From the NCBI RefSeq assembly GCF_900108185.1, contig NZ_FNVA01000001.1:868001-932000 (forward strand): DNA of 64,000 bases, given 5' to 3'. Position 1 is the stretch's first letter. Every line of letters starts with the position of its first letter. Shown here one piece after another: positions 1 through 12,339 of the stretch. Under the pieces are notes generated by a model, which saw only the letters and a list, made by a program, of their open reading frames with translations, was not told the origin of the DNA and ran no database searches. The stretch comes from Bryocella elongata (lineage in GTDB: Bacteria; Acidobacteriota; Terriglobia; Terriglobales; Acidobacteriaceae). Position numbers and translations under genes: made by a program.

Positions 1-67
1 TCCACGGCACCGCCAGCGCATTGATCGGATGGAAGTCTACTAGCCCGTCAGCGAAGCACAAGATGGC

Positions 68-655
68 CTAATGTTCGCCCCGGGCCGTCGGAGCATGAGG
101 AGCGTTTCTTCGATCGTTCTCGGCCTTCTCCGCTTCAGGATGCGCCTTGAAGTAGGCCTCCTGGTCTGTCTTCAGCTGCACGGCGATCTGCCGCGTGTCC
201 TTCACTGCGTCCAGCGCGATCCTCCGGACCACGTTGAAGTGTTCGTCTTCTGCGGCAGCACGCAGAGAAGTCGACCACCGCTCTGTGGCTTCCACCAGCT
301 TGGGTAGGGCCTTGCGCACATCGCGATGCCGCTGAGCAAGCTGGTCGAGGTTATCGTTCAGCTCATCGGCAATCTGCGCGAACTGGTCGATCGCATCATG
401 CAGATCGTCCGGCGTCGAGAGATGCTTCGGCCCATGGACCAGATCATCGATCCATCGCTGCCGGTCATCCAGGATCTTCACGTACGCTGCGATGCGCCCC
501 AGCGGCTCATAGGCGGCGTCGCGAAGGGCATCAACCTCCTTCTCGCTCATGACACCTTCGCCAGCCTGCGCGCGCAGCCTGGGCGGACCAGCCAGGGTGC
601 CGCCCAGCAGGACGCCCAGCAACAGCGTGGCGAGGATATGGGCCTGGTGCCTCAC
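68..655 (-). CDS. Secreted helical protein of unknown function
   Basis: I do not recognise this 195-residue protein. The first 30 or so residues form a signal peptide (hydrophobic LATLLLGVLLGG core), so it is probably exported to the periplasm. The rest is charged and predicted mostly helical, with several leucine-spaced segments that could form a helical bundle, and no cysteines or enzyme motif that I can see. The start is a GTG whose GTGA overlaps the TGA stop of the gene upstream, which argues for translational coupling. It is the last gene of a minus-strand run uvrA > TPR protein > secreted protein > this gene. Leading bases 1-67 hold nothing I can identify. Confidence 0.75.
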   Translation of the reverse strand: MRHQAHILATLLLGVLLGGTLAGPPRLRAQAGEGVMSEKEVDALRDAAYEPLGRIAAYVKILDDRQRWIDDLVHGPKHLSTPDDLHDAIDQFAQIADELNDNLDQLAQRHRDVRKALPKLVEATERWSTSLRAAAEDEHFNVVRRIALDAVKDTRQIAVQLKTDQEAYFKAHPEAEKAENDRRNAPHAPTARGEH

Positions 656-1152
656 TTCGAGAACACCAGCCGCAGCATCGTTGCATGCAGCTTGCCCAGC
701 TGCGTCAGCGTCGCCTGCACCGCGGCCTGCTCGTTGCTGGTCGCCGCACGCGCCATGTCCGACAGCCGGCGCTCGGTGTGCTCCATCAGCTTCTCCGCGT
801 TCTTCAACCGACGCGCATTGCCAGCAGAGGCCCCGTCGATCTTGTGCATCACCCGATCGATGCGGCCCATCGTCTCTGCGACCTGAGCCTCATCGCCTGC
901 AGCCATGGCTCGGCCAGCGGCCTCGGTCAGGCCGTGAAGGACCTCGGTGTAGAGGAAGCATTGCTCCTGTGGTTTGGCTTCGTCCGCCCGTTGCTCAAGC
1001 AATGCGAGCGCGGGAGCATCAAGCAGAGGCTCATCTGGAGAGGACGCCGCCCGTGCCATTGGGCCGCCAGCCACCAGAATGCTCAATGCCAGCCCGAATC
1101 CTGCCCACTGACTGGCCCGATGTGTTGCTCCTGCAAACTGCCGATCGACCAT
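652..1152 (-). CDS. Secreted helical protein of unknown function
   Basis: This 166-residue protein is unrecognised. It carries an N-terminal signal-like hydrophobic segment (about residues 17-36, ending near AARAASS), then an alanine-rich, highly charged helical body with one cysteine (in QEQCFLY). A GGGGAGG Shine-Dalgarno sequence lies about 6 bases before the ATG, a strong start. It sits about 50 bases after the TPR gene and its stop overlaps the next gene by 4 bases. The two small genes have similar size, helical content and coupling, so they may encode partner proteins; that is inference. Confidence 0.75.
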   Translation of the reverse strand: MVDRQFAGATHRASQWAGFGLALSILVAGGPMARAASSPDEPLLDAPALALLEQRADEAKPQEQCFLYTEVLHGLTEAAGRAMAAGDEAQVAETMGRIDRVMHKIDGASAGNARRLKNAEKLMEHTERRLSDMARAATSNEQAAVQATLTQLGKLHATMLRLVFSK

Positions 1153-1204
1153 AGCGCACCTCCCCGGGTGACGCCTTGTTGGTGACGACGGAGTCGACTT
1201 TGCT

Positions 1205-2571
1205 TTACCTCATCGACTTCAGTGCGACCAGCCGATGGCGCGCCTCAAACTCCTCGTCGGGGAATTTGCCGTCCGCCACAGCCAGAAAGGCCCGATATGT
1301 CTTTGCTGCCTGCTGATACTGATGCAAGGTATCGTACGCTGTTGCCTCGAGGAACAGCGTAGCTGGCGATTCGGGAAGCACTGTAGCACGAGCGGAGAGC
1401 GCCTGCAACGTCGTCTTCGGATCCCCGTTTCTGGAGGCGGCAAAGGCCAGGTGTCCGGCGGCCTCACCCCAGTCCTGATCGTTGTGGAAGGCGGCTCGCT
1501 CACTCACGGCCTGGGCCAGCACCTTCTCCGCCTCCGCGTACTTCTGATCCTTCACCAGCAGCCCTCCCAGCGCGTCCTTCAGTGACGGATCGCCCGGATT
1601 CGCTGCCACCATCTGGCGGTACAGCGGTTCGGCCTTGGGGCCCTCCCCTGCCAGGGAATAGATCTGTGCCAGCAGGCGCGTCATCGCCGGATCAGCGGCA
1701 AACTCGGGCGATCGCTCCCGCAGGCCCTCCACAAGCGGAATCGCCAGGTCCGTCTTGCCGTCCGCCGCCAGCGCAGATGCCATCTGCGCTACCAGCCGCG
1801 GGTCATCGGAGTGCTTGTCCAGCACAGGCTGCAGCACCGCCTCAGCGTCGGCGTTGCGTCCCTCCCTCACCAGCACATGCGCGAGCCCAACCGTCGCATC
1901 GACGTTGCCCGGATTCGCCGCCAGCGCGCGCCGGTACGCTGCCTCCGAGTCAGCCGCATCGCCGGAACGTTCCGCCAGCTCAGCCGTAAGAGCGCTGTCC
2001 CCGGACATCTCGCCAGTCAACCGCACCGCTGCCAGCAGCTCGTCGGAGGCCTGTGCCGGATTGGCGGTGGCGTCCAGCCTGGCGAGCGCGCGCAGTGCTC
2101 GGCCACGCAGGTCGGGAGCGGCAGTCTTCATCCCGGCAACCGCCGTCAGTTGCAATCGTGCCTCGTCGGACTTGCCCGAACGAGCTTCCAGCAGACCGAG
2201 CGCCAGCCGAGGTTGCGCCAGCCCACCGTCCGCCGCGACTGCCGCGGCGTAGGACTTGGCCGCAGCGTCATTCTCGTCGTTCGACTCCTGCGCGTATCCC
2301 AGGTCGTAGAGCACCTGCGGATCGTTCGGCTTCTTCTCTGCCAGCTGTTGCAGCTTGGTCTCAGCGGTTCGGGTGTCGCCCTTCTCCAGCGCTGCCTCAG
2401 CCTCGCGGAGAACCTGGGTCGTAGCATCCTCGCGAACCTCGTCCGGACGATGCGCTCCGGGCGGTGGCGCCTGGGCTTCTCCTGAAACCGCGCTCAGGCC
2501 GAAACCTACCGCCGCGCTCAGAACAGAACCAAACGCCGCGCCTCTCGCCATACGGCGAACTGACCAACCCA

Positions 2572-2572
<1 letters not shown>
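1205..2572 (-). CDS. Secreted TPR-repeat protein
   Basis: A protein of about 455 residues with a signal peptide (residues 1-35, ending near GEAQA) followed by many tetratricopeptide-like repeats. Typical TPR spacing is visible in segments such as NDPQVLYDLGYAQ, AYRRALAANPGNVDA and LYRQMVAANPGDPSL. TPR solenoids bind other proteins, so a periplasmic scaffold role is likely, but the partner is unknown. The ATG at 2572 overlaps the uvrA stop as TGATG, with an AGAGG sequence about 7 bases upstream; a TTG one codon earlier is also possible. It is co-transcribed with uvrA and two further secreted proteins. Confidence 0.85.
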
Positions 2573-5709
<3,137 letters not shown>

Positions 5710-5716
5710 TCTCTGC

Positions 5717-5779
5717 TAATCCCTAATCCCTAATCCCTAATCCCTAATCCCTAATCCCTGATCCCTAATCCCTAATCCC
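5717..5779 (-). repeat. GGGATTA tandem heptamer, nine units
   Basis: Read on the coding strand, the lspA-uvrA gap consists of nine consecutive 7-base units of GGGATTA (one is GGGATCA), plus a decayed GGGCACA unit touching the lspA stop. The array fills almost the whole 76-base gap and ends 7 bases before the uvrA TTG start. The transcript would carry ten GGG runs with four-base loops, enough for G-quadruplexes, and repeated AGGG sequences that mimic Shine-Dalgarno sites. Copy number of such arrays can change by slippage. Confidence 0.95.
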
Positions 5780-5785
5780 TGTGCC

Positions 5786-6289
5786 CTAGCTCTTTTGCGG
5801 TCGCAACATCTCGATCAGCAGCAAACAAGCGCCAACCACAATCGCGGAGTCCGCCACATTGAAGTCAGGCCAGTGGTAGTGATAAATGTGCACCTCCAGG
5901 AAGTCGATCACGTGCATCAGCTTCCAGCGGTCATAGAGATTCCCGATAGCCCCGCCAAGAATCAGCGCCAGTGCAATCGACGTCACGTTGATCGTCCGTC
6001 CCAGCTTCCAGATCAACCCCACGACCACCAGCGCCGCAATCAACGAGAACCCGATGAGCATGTAGCGCACCGTATCCGGGTTCTTCGCTTCGTCGAACAT
6101 CGAGAACGCTGCGCCCGTGTTGAGCACATGAGAGAGCCGGAAGACCCGCGGAATCACAGCGATGTTGCGTCCCGGAGCAATGTGCTTGATCACCCAAAGC
6201 TTCGAGAGACGATCCAGCACGATCACCAGTGCTGAAAGGACAAAGAGCAGCGGACGCGCATCGCGCCGTGTCTGGAGTGAAGTCGACAT
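5786..6289 (-). CDS. lspA: Lipoprotein signal peptidase (signal peptidase II)
   Basis: Inner-membrane aspartyl protease that removes the signal peptide from diacylglyceryl-modified prolipoproteins. The 167-residue product has four hydrophobic segments and the family motifs: NTGAAFSMF (residues 57-65), GNLYDRW with catalytic Asp120, and FNVADSAI with catalytic Asp147. I start it at ATG 6289, which overlaps the ileS stop as TGATG and gives the usual family length; a longer frame upstream lies inside ileS and looks spurious. ileS-lspA is a common gene pair. A substrate candidate, the lipoprotein at 19715-20080, lies in this window. Confidence 0.96.
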   Translation of the reverse strand: MSTSLQTRRDARPLLFVLSALVIVLDRLSKLWVIKHIAPGRNIAVIPRVFRLSHVLNTGAAFSMFDEAKNPDTVRYMLIGFSLIAALVVVGLIWKLGRTINVTSIALALILGGAIGNLYDRWKLMHVIDFLEVHIYHYHWPDFNVADSAIVVGACLLLIEMLRPQKS

Positions 6290-9168
6290 CAGGCCGCGCC
6301 TCCATCCACATCTGAGAACCCAATCGCGTCGAGCGCTTCGGCGCAGCGGCCGCACACCTTGGTCCAGCGAGCATCGCTGCCTACATCCGGCACCACGCGC
6401 CAGCAACGCTCGCACTTCGTGCCGCCAGCCACCTTCGCTTCGATCACGATGGCAGCAGCATCCTTGCTCGCTCCCACGGCCTGCACGCTAGCCTGCGAGA
6501 CGTTGAAGAACTCGGCGAGCGCAGATTCATACTTCACTAAGACGTCCTGCTCCGGCGAGCCCTCGGTAACGATCACCGTCACCGCAGCATCAAGCCCCTT
6601 GCCAATCGCCTTCGAGTTGCGCAGCGCCTCCAGCTCAAGGTTCACCTGCTCGCGGACCCGCAGCAGCTGCTCCCATTCCTTCTCCAGCCGCTCAACCGAT
6701 CCCGGAACGATCTCGTCGATGGCAGGGAAGAGCGCAAGGTGCACACTCTCCGGACGTCCCTCAACCTTCGGCAGGAACTGCCACACCTCGTCCGCCGTAA
6801 AGCTTAGGATCGGCGCGATCAGCCGCGTCATGGCTTCCGCAATCCGCCACATCGCGGTCTGCGCACTGCGCCGGCCCGCGCTGTTCGGCGCATAGGTATA
6901 CAACCGGTCCTTCACCACGTCGAGATACAACGCACTCAGGTCCGTGTTCGTGAACTCATTCAGCGCTTGATAGGCACGATGGAATTCGAACTCGTCGTAC
7001 GCCCTGCGAATCGCCGCATCCAGCTCCGCCGTACGCGCCAGGATGTACTGGTCCAAAGGCTGCATTGCCGAAAACGCAATGCTGTCCCGGGCAGGATCGA
7101 AGTCTGCCAGGTTCGAGAGCAGGAAGCGCAGCGTGTTGCGCAGCTTGCGATAGTTCTCGCTCACGCGCTGCATCAGGTTCTCGCTGGCAGCTACATCCTC
7201 GCGGAAGTCCACCGAGCCAACCCACAGCCGGACAATCTCACCGCCAAGCCGCTTCGCGATATCGACAGGATCGACGCCATTGCCCAGGGACTTCGAGAAC
7301 GCGCGGCCCTGCTCGTCGAGCGTCCACCCACAGGTCGCCACCATCTCGTACGGCGCCGCATCGCGCATGCCCACCGCGCACAGCAGCGATGAGTGGAACC
7401 AGCCACGATGCTGGTCGCCGCCCTCAACGTAGAAGTCGGCAGGGAAGCTCAGCTCCGGCTCGGTCTCCAGCACCGCATGCCAGCTCGCACCGCTCTCGAA
7501 CCACACGTCGAGGATATCCATCTCCTTGCGGAACTGCATCACCGCGCCGCAGCTCTTGCACGCCGTCCCCGCTGGCAACAGATCTGAAGGTTCCTTCACA
7601 TACCAGGCATCGGCGCCGTCCTTCGCGAAAAGCTCCACGATCGACCTGTTGATCGCCTCATCGTTCAGCGGCTCGTGGCACTTGTCGCACAGGAACACCG
7701 CGATCGGCACACCCCAGATGCGCTGCCGCGAGATGCACCAGTCCGGCCGGGTCGCGATCATGTTGCTGATGCGGTCCTGTCCCCACGCCGGGTCCCAGGT
7801 CACACCCGCAATCTCATCCAGCGCACGCTGGCGAAAGGTCGTCTGCGCCGTGCCTTCCTTGGGCGAAAGCACCGGCGTCTCCATCGAGATGAACCACTGC
7901 TCCGTCGCGCGGAAGATCAGCGGCTTGTGGCAACGCCAGCAGTGCGGGTACGAGTGCACCAGGTCATGCCGACCCATCAGCGCACCCTTCTCCTTCACCA
8001 GCTCGATGATGATCGGGTTCGCCTTCTGCACGAACAAGCCATCGAACGGCATGCCCTCGTAGTTCTGCAGCTTGCCCTGCGCATCCACGTTGCACACCAG
8101 CGGCAAGCCATACTTCACGCCGGTCGCAAAGTCATCCGGTCCATGCGAAGGAGCCGTATGCACCGCACCCGTACCTTGCTCTGTCGTCACATAGTCCGCG
8201 TTGACGCCAAGGATCGAGCGATCCAGGAAGGGATGCTGGAACGTCACGCGATCGAGCTTCGCACCTTCGAACCGAGCGATCTCGGTCCAGACGGCAATGC
8301 TGCAAGCAGTGCGAGTCGCCTCCTGCAGCGCATCGGCCACGACGTAGACCACGCCATCCTCAGCCTGCATCGCAACATAGTCGATCTCCGGGTTGAACGC
8401 CACCGCCATCGACGCCGGCAGCGTCCACGGTGTCGTCGTCCAGATGATCGTGTACACATCCTTGCCCTTCAGGCGCGGATCGATCGCCTCCGGCTTCGAG
8501 GTCAGCTTGTAGCGCACATACACGCTCGGCGAGGTGTGCTGCTCGTACTCCACCTCCGCCTCGGCCAGCGCCGTACGGTCGTGCGAGCACCAGTACACCG
8601 GCTTCAGCCCCTTGTAGACGAATCCCCTCTCATAGAAGCCATAGAACGCTTCGAGGATCTTCGCCTCGTAGGGGAAGTCCATCGTCTGGTACGGCTTGTC
8701 CCAGCGCCCGAAGACGCCAAGCCGCTTGAACTGCGACCGTTGCAGGTCGACGTACTTCGCTGCATATTCGCGGCAGGCCTTGCGGACCGCTACCGGGTCC
8801 ATCTCCAGCTTCTTGCCGCCCAGTTGCTCGTCCACCTTGATCTCGATGGGAAGCCCATGGCAGTCCCAGCCCGGCACGTAGGGCGAATCGAAGCCAGCCA
8901 TGGTCTTCGTCTTCACCACGAAATCCTTGATGCACTTGTTCAGAGCATGGCCCAGGTGAATGGCTCCGTTTGCGTACGGCGGGCCATCGTGCAGGATGTA
9001 CTTCGGCGCGCCGGCGCGAGCGGCACGAATCTTCTCGTACAGGCCGGAGTTGTCCCAGCCTTCCAGCCGCGCGGGCTCGTTCTGCGGCAGGTTTGCCTTC
9101 ATGGCAAACTCCGTCCGCGGCAGGTTCAATGTTCCCTTAAGACCTTTGTTCTTCTCGCCGTCTGCCAT
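6289..9168 (-). CDS. ileS: Isoleucyl-tRNA synthetase
   Basis: Class I aminoacyl-tRNA synthetase that charges tRNA-Ile with isoleucine and edits valine. The 959-residue form from ATG 9168 shows the HIGH-type motif HLGH (residues 71-74), the WCISRQRIWGVP editing/catalytic region, and a C-terminal zinc site (CERC...CGRC). The KMSKS loop reads GRAFSKSLGN, so the usual Lys-Met is Ala-Phe. An AGGAGA sequence lies about 15 bases before this ATG, a rather long spacing; an in-frame ATG at 9288 would add 40 residues that look non-conserved. lspA follows with a 1-base overlap. No T-box leader was seen upstream. Confidence 0.97.
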   Translation of the reverse strand: MADGEKNKGLKGTLNLPRTEFAMKANLPQNEPARLEGWDNSGLYEKIRAARAGAPKYILHDGPPYANGAIHLGHALNKCIKDFVVKTKTMAGFDSPYVPGWDCHGLPIEIKVDEQLGGKKLEMDPVAVRKACREYAAKYVDLQRSQFKRLGVFGRWDKPYQTMDFPYEAKILEAFYGFYERGFVYKGLKPVYWCSHDRTALAEAEVEYEQHTSPSVYVRYKLTSKPEAIDPRLKGKDVYTIIWTTTPWTLPASMAVAFNPEIDYVAMQAEDGVVYVVADALQEATRTACSIAVWTEIARFEGAKLDRVTFQHPFLDRSILGVNADYVTTEQGTGAVHTAPSHGPDDFATGVKYGLPLVCNVDAQGKLQNYEGMPFDGLFVQKANPIIIELVKEKGALMGRHDLVHSYPHCWRCHKPLIFRATEQWFISMETPVLSPKEGTAQTTFRQRALDEIAGVTWDPAWGQDRISNMIATRPDWCISRQRIWGVPIAVFLCDKCHEPLNDEAINRSIVELFAKDGADAWYVKEPSDLLPAGTACKSCGAVMQFRKEMDILDVWFESGASWHAVLETEPELSFPADFYVEGGDQHRGWFHSSLLCAVGMRDAAPYEMVATCGWTLDEQGRAFSKSLGNGVDPVDIAKRLGGEIVRLWVGSVDFREDVAASENLMQRVSENYRKLRNTLRFLLSNLADFDPARDSIAFSAMQPLDQYILARTAELDAAIRRAYDEFEFHRAYQALNEFTNTDLSALYLDVVKDRLYTYAPNSAGRRSAQTAMWRIAEAMTRLIAPILSFTADEVWQFLPKVEGRPESVHLALFPAIDEIVPGSVERLEKEWEQLLRVREQVNLELEALRNSKAIGKGLDAAVTVIVTEGSPEQDVLVKYESALAEFFNVSQASVQAVGASKDAAAIVIEAKVAGGTKCERCWRVVPDVGSDARWTKVCGRCAEALDAIGFSDVDGGAA

Positions 9169-9519
9169 CCGCTTGCTCGTTTCTTCTCCTGCAGGGTGCA
9201 CGCACTGGCGGGGCTCCACGGTGGAGCGCCACAGCCAGGCAGCCAAACCCTTATTGTAGTCGGGATGCGGTTCGAAACCCTGAAACACCCCTCCGGGACA
9301 AGAAGGTTTTCAACCGGTGAATCGAAGGCGGCACCTTAAAAACTTCCACCGGACTTCTCGCGTCTAATCACCTAAAGCATTCCGGGGCCAAAGCTTTGTA
9401 CAATGACCACGGAGTTCGCGAGCGCCGCATTCGGACGCTGAATCGAAACCCCAAGAGGTCGCAGCTCCCGTAGCGGAAAGGAACCTCCCCGAGCACGTTG
9501 CTCCCTCAAGCCGCACATT
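9169..9519. promoter_or_regulatory. Divergent ileS-tonB intergenic region
   Basis: About 350 bases without a gene between two divergent transcription units. On the minus strand a TACAAT -10-like box lies at 9253-9258, about 85 bases before ileS. On the plus strand another TACAAT lies at 9399-9404, upstream of tonB. Neither has a clear TTGACA -35 box. I looked for a T-box motif and tRNA-like folding upstream of ileS and saw none. Confidence 0.4.
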
Positions 9520-10488
9520 ATGCCTTTTGACCCCCTTCCTCCCCCCGAGAGTCCGCTGAATCATGTCCTGCACGCGCAGGCCGAAGCTCCGCATCTAGCG
9601 GGCGAAATCAAAGAACCCAGCGTATTTCAGTCCCTGATCGACAACATTCGCGACGTATTCTTCGCGCCCAAGCTGCCGCCACTCGTACTTGAGTCCAAAC
9701 CCATCGCGGTCGCCGACCCCATGGCGATCAAGCGCGATCCCGTCTCCACGGCGGTCGCCGCGGGCGTCCATATCGCCATCGCGCTGCTGATCCTCTTCCT
9801 GGTTGGCCGCAAGGTGGCTGAGGTCGTCGCACCCCAAAAGAAGGAAATCACCGCCATCACGCTTCCGCCGCCCCCGCCGGTCCTCCCGCGAGCGGATCGT
9901 ATCGGTGGCGGCGGCGGACAGCACGATCTCAGCCCAGTCACCCAGGGCCACCTGCCGAAGTTCGCGCAGGAGCAGATCGTGCCACCCAAGGCTCCCCCCA
10001 CCGAGGCCCCCAAGATCGCCATCGAGCCCACCGTCGTCATGCAGAAGGACCTCAAGATGGCGAATAACGACATGCCAAACCTCGGCATGCCGAACTCCAA
10101 TCTCAAGGGCGTCTCGATGGGCAACGGCAACGGAACAGGTATCGGCTCCGGAAACGGCGCCGGTATCGGCCCGGGTTCCGGAGGCAACACCGGCGGCGGC
10201 GTGATGCACATCGGCGGTTCGGTAAAGCCTCCCCAGCTTACGTTCTCGGTCGAACCTGAGTTTTCTGAAGAGGCCCGCAAGGCCAAGTTCTCAGGCAACG
10301 TGCAGGTTTATCTCATCGTCGACGAGCAGGGGAACCCGAGCCATGTTCGCGTCGTCCGTGGCGTCGGTATGGGACTGGACGAGAAGGCCGTCGAAGCCGT
10401 CCGCCAGTACAAGTTCAAGCCGGCGATGCAGAACGGGAAGCCCGTCAAGGTCGACCTGTACGTCGAGGTCAACTTCCAGATCTTCTAA
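9520..10488 (+). CDS. tonB: TonB-type energy transducer
   Basis: Links the proton-motive force (through ExbB/ExbD) to outer-membrane TonB-dependent transporters. The 322-residue protein has a cytoplasmic N-terminus of about 75 residues, one transmembrane helix (about 76-96, HIAIALLILFLVG), a proline-rich then glycine/asparagine-rich periplasmic linker (LPPPPPVLP, GNGNGTGIGSGN), and a C-terminal TonB domain (about 235-322) with FSEEARKAKFSGNVQV and AVRQYKFKPA. The long cytoplasmic N-terminus is unusual compared with E. coli TonB. No exbB/exbD is adjacent. The Oar-like transporter at 51003-54536 is a plausible client. Confidence 0.93.
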   Translation: MPFDPLPPPESPLNHVLHAQAEAPHLAGEIKEPSVFQSLIDNIRDVFFAPKLPPLVLESKPIAVADPMAIKRDPVSTAVAAGVHIAIALLILFLVGRKVAEVVAPQKKEITAITLPPPPPVLPRADRIGGGGGQHDLSPVTQGHLPKFAQEQIVPPKAPPTEAPKIAIEPTVVMQKDLKMANNDMPNLGMPNSNLKGVSMGNGNGTGIGSGNGAGIGPGSGGNTGGGVMHIGGSVKPPQLTFSVEPEFSEEARKAKFSGNVQVYLIVDEQGNPSHVRVVRGVGMGLDEKAVEAVRQYKFKPAMQNGKPVKVDLYVEVNFQIF

Positions 10489-10506
10489 TCAGGCAGCCAC
10501 AACATC

Positions 10507-10540
10507 GAAGGCCCGCCATCGCGGCGGGCCTTCGTCTTTC
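10507..10540 (+). terminator. Hairpin terminator after tonB
   Basis: A perfect 11-base-pair stem (10507-10517 with 10523-10533, core GGCCCGCC/GGCGGGCC) with a 5-base loop is followed by a T-rich stretch (cgtctttc). It lies 18 bases after the tonB stop. Confidence 0.85.
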
Positions 10541-10556
10541 TGCGTGACTTCGGCTG

Positions 10557-11144
10557 CTAGGGCACCAGCACTTCCGCCTGGACCTCTTCGAAGGTCAGGT
10601 TCAGTGCGTCGCTCCCAGTCTCGGTCTTCCAGCGCTCGAAGAGCTTTCCATAGCTATCCGTGGAGCATTGTTCGCGCCCCACCTGCAGCCGTTCCAGCAT
10701 GGCGTCAATCCACTCCGGCGCGCCTTCCAGCTCCGCCCAGACGCCAATCGGCGTCTCGTCGAGCACCAGGTGCCCCGCACCCGAGGAAAACTCTGTCCGG
10801 AACTTTTCATACCGGAAGACTGGCCCATACCCCAGCTGAAGAAACACCTCAGCCATGGCCTCGCTGTCCTCCAGCATCGTCTCGGTCTCGACCCGCGTCT
10901 TGAACCGGGCGTCCAGCTCGCTGGGTGCGGCCGTCCGCTTATGGGTCAGCACATGATGGCCGTTGTACTCCCGCAGCCGGAGAATCTGCTTCTTCGCCCG
11001 CAGCTGCCGATCGCTGGTGTCGTAGAGGGTGTTCGTCTCGAGCGATCGCTCGGTGACGAGTTGGAAGCCCGCACGAAGCGCCGAGTACCGGAAGGGGACC
11101 GGATCCTCGACGGCAAACTTCAACTCAATCTCAGCCACCTGCAT
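10557..11144 (-). CDS. CYTH-domain protein (class IV adenylate cyclase/triphosphatase-like)
   Basis: CYTH proteins form a triphosphate tunnel that binds ATP, inorganic triphosphate or thiamine triphosphate. The signature ExExK is present at the N-terminus (EIELKF, residues 5-10), followed by basic and acidic residues expected to line the tunnel (KKQILRLREY, HKRTAA, RVETET, EKFRTEF, LVLDETPIG, AELEG). At 195 residues the length fits the family. Whether it is a cyclase or a triphosphatase cannot be told from sequence. The ATG at 11144 follows a TATACT box by exactly 6 bases and has no Shine-Dalgarno sequence, so it is probably leaderless. An in-frame ATG 96 bases upstream lacks support. Confidence 0.9.
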   Translation of the reverse strand: MQVAEIELKFAVEDPVPFRYSALRAGFQLVTERSLETNTLYDTSDRQLRAKKQILRLREYNGHHVLTHKRTAAPSELDARFKTRVETETMLEDSEAMAEVFLQLGYGPVFRYEKFRTEFSSGAGHLVLDETPIGVWAELEGAPEWIDAMLERLQVGREQCSTDSYGKLFERWKTETGSDALNLTFEEVQAEVLVP

Positions 11145-11150
11145 GGGGGG

Positions 11151-11178
11151 AGTATAGGCCTCTCGCGCAGCCCCCAAG
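11151..11178 (-). promoter_or_regulatory. Promoter of the CYTH gene, leaderless layout
   Basis: A TATACT -10 box (11151-11156) is separated from the ATG by only CCCCCC. A weak TTGGGG -35 candidate lies 16 bases further upstream (11173-11178). Transcription would begin at or next to the start codon. Confidence 0.55.
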
Positions 11179-11251
11179 GTGGAAAACGCGGACCACTTTC
11201 GTGGCACAGGCCCCATTTCGGCAGTAGCGAAATACGCCACCCCAGGCTCGG

Positions 11252-12298
11252 CTAGCTCGGCCGGGCTGCCTTGTTCAGCCTGTCCAGGATGGCGTCGCGA
11301 ATCCCGCCTGACGGCGGTAGAGGGACGAGGATCACGTCAACACCCCGTGCGTCGAGCTCCCGCAGCCCGGCAAACAGGTTCGCCGCCAGCGTCTCAGGGA
11401 CGTCCCAATCCCCCCACGCCACCGTCTGCGAGCCGGAAAGGTGTGCCCAGCCGTCCGGTAGCAATAACCCAACGCGGTCGCCAGAGTCTTTCGCCTTCGA
11501 AGCAGGTTCCAACAGAGTAGAGGCCAGGTCGCCCGTCAAGGGCTCCACCAGAACAACTCTGGCTTGTGGAGCATAGTGTCGGATTCCGACGCCAGGGGAC
11601 GGCAGAGAAGAAGGCTCATTACTAGAGCAAGTTGCAGAAGCTACATAAACCTCTACTGCAACCCCGGTTGCCTTTGCGAGTTCCTCCGCAGAAATAGCTC
11701 CCGGTCGATACAGAACCATGGGCGTCTGCGTCGGATCCAGAACCGTGGACTCGACGCCTATCCGAGTCGGTCCGGCGTCCAGCACCGCGTCGATGCGTCC
11801 ATCGAGGTCCGCGAGAACATGCGCCGCCGTCGTAGGGCTGGTATGCCCGAACCTGTTGGCGCTGGGTGCCGCGACCGGAACGCCTGCGGCTGCCAGTAGA
11901 GCCTGCGCCGCCGGATGCGCAGGGATTCGCACTCCCACCAGCGGACGCCCCGCTGTGACGGCATCGCCGATGGCCTCCGTCCGTGGCAGCAACAGCGTGA
12001 GTGGCCCCGGCCAGAATGCCTCCGTCAGCCTTGCCACCCGAGTGGCGAGCTCGGTGGGAACCGCTGCGACAACCGCTAGCTGCTCCACCGTCGCCAGGTG
12101 GACGATCACTGGATCCCAGGCCGGGCGTCCCTTCGCCGAGAAGATGGCAGCCACCGCCGCCGGCATGAGCGCATTGGCTCCAAGGCCGTAGACGGTTTCT
12201 GTCGCGAACGCTACAAGACCGCCCGCCTGCAACAGCTCGGCGGCGCGGGGCAGGTCACCTGCCTGGTCGGCGTAAAGATGGAGGGTTTCCGGCAACAT
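11252..12298 (-). CDS. sua5: L-threonylcarbamoyladenylate synthase (Sua5/YwlC type)
   Basis: Makes threonylcarbamoyl-AMP from threonine, bicarbonate and ATP, the first step of the t6A modification at position 37 of ANN-decoding tRNAs. The N-terminal YrdC-like domain (about residues 10-195) shows GGLVAFATETVYGLG, the KGRPAWDPVIVHL variant of the KxR motif, FWPGPLTLLL and APSANRFGHTSPT. A linker with SPGVGIRHYAPQ leads to a C-terminal Sua5 domain (about 235-348), so this is the long Sua5 form rather than the short TsaC form. A GTG three codons upstream (12307) is an alternative start. It follows hfq on the same strand. Confidence 0.94.
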   Translation of the reverse strand: MLPETLHLYADQAGDLPRAAELLQAGGLVAFATETVYGLGANALMPAAVAAIFSAKGRPAWDPVIVHLATVEQLAVVAAVPTELATRVARLTEAFWPGPLTLLLPRTEAIGDAVTAGRPLVGVRIPAHPAAQALLAAAGVPVAAPSANRFGHTSPTTAAHVLADLDGRIDAVLDAGPTRIGVESTVLDPTQTPMVLYRPGAISAEELAKATGVAVEVYVASATCSSNEPSSLPSPGVGIRHYAPQARVVLVEPLTGDLASTLLEPASKAKDSGDRVGLLLPDGWAHLSGSQTVAWGDWDVPETLAANLFAGLRELDARGVDVILVPLPPSGGIRDAILDRLNKAARPS

Positions 12299-12339
12299 TT
12301 CCTGCACGGCACGCGGCCAATCAGCGCACCCTGGTTCCT

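Noticed and set aside
5717..5779. CRISPR array
   Set aside because: Units are 7 bases without spacers; it is a simple tandem repeat.
7675..9339. 554-residue plus-strand frame
   Set aside because: Antisense to ileS, His/Arg/Leu-rich shadow composition.
9169..9400. T-box riboswitch before ileS
   Set aside because: No AGGGTGGNACCGCG-type sequence or specifier hairpin could be found on the minus strand.
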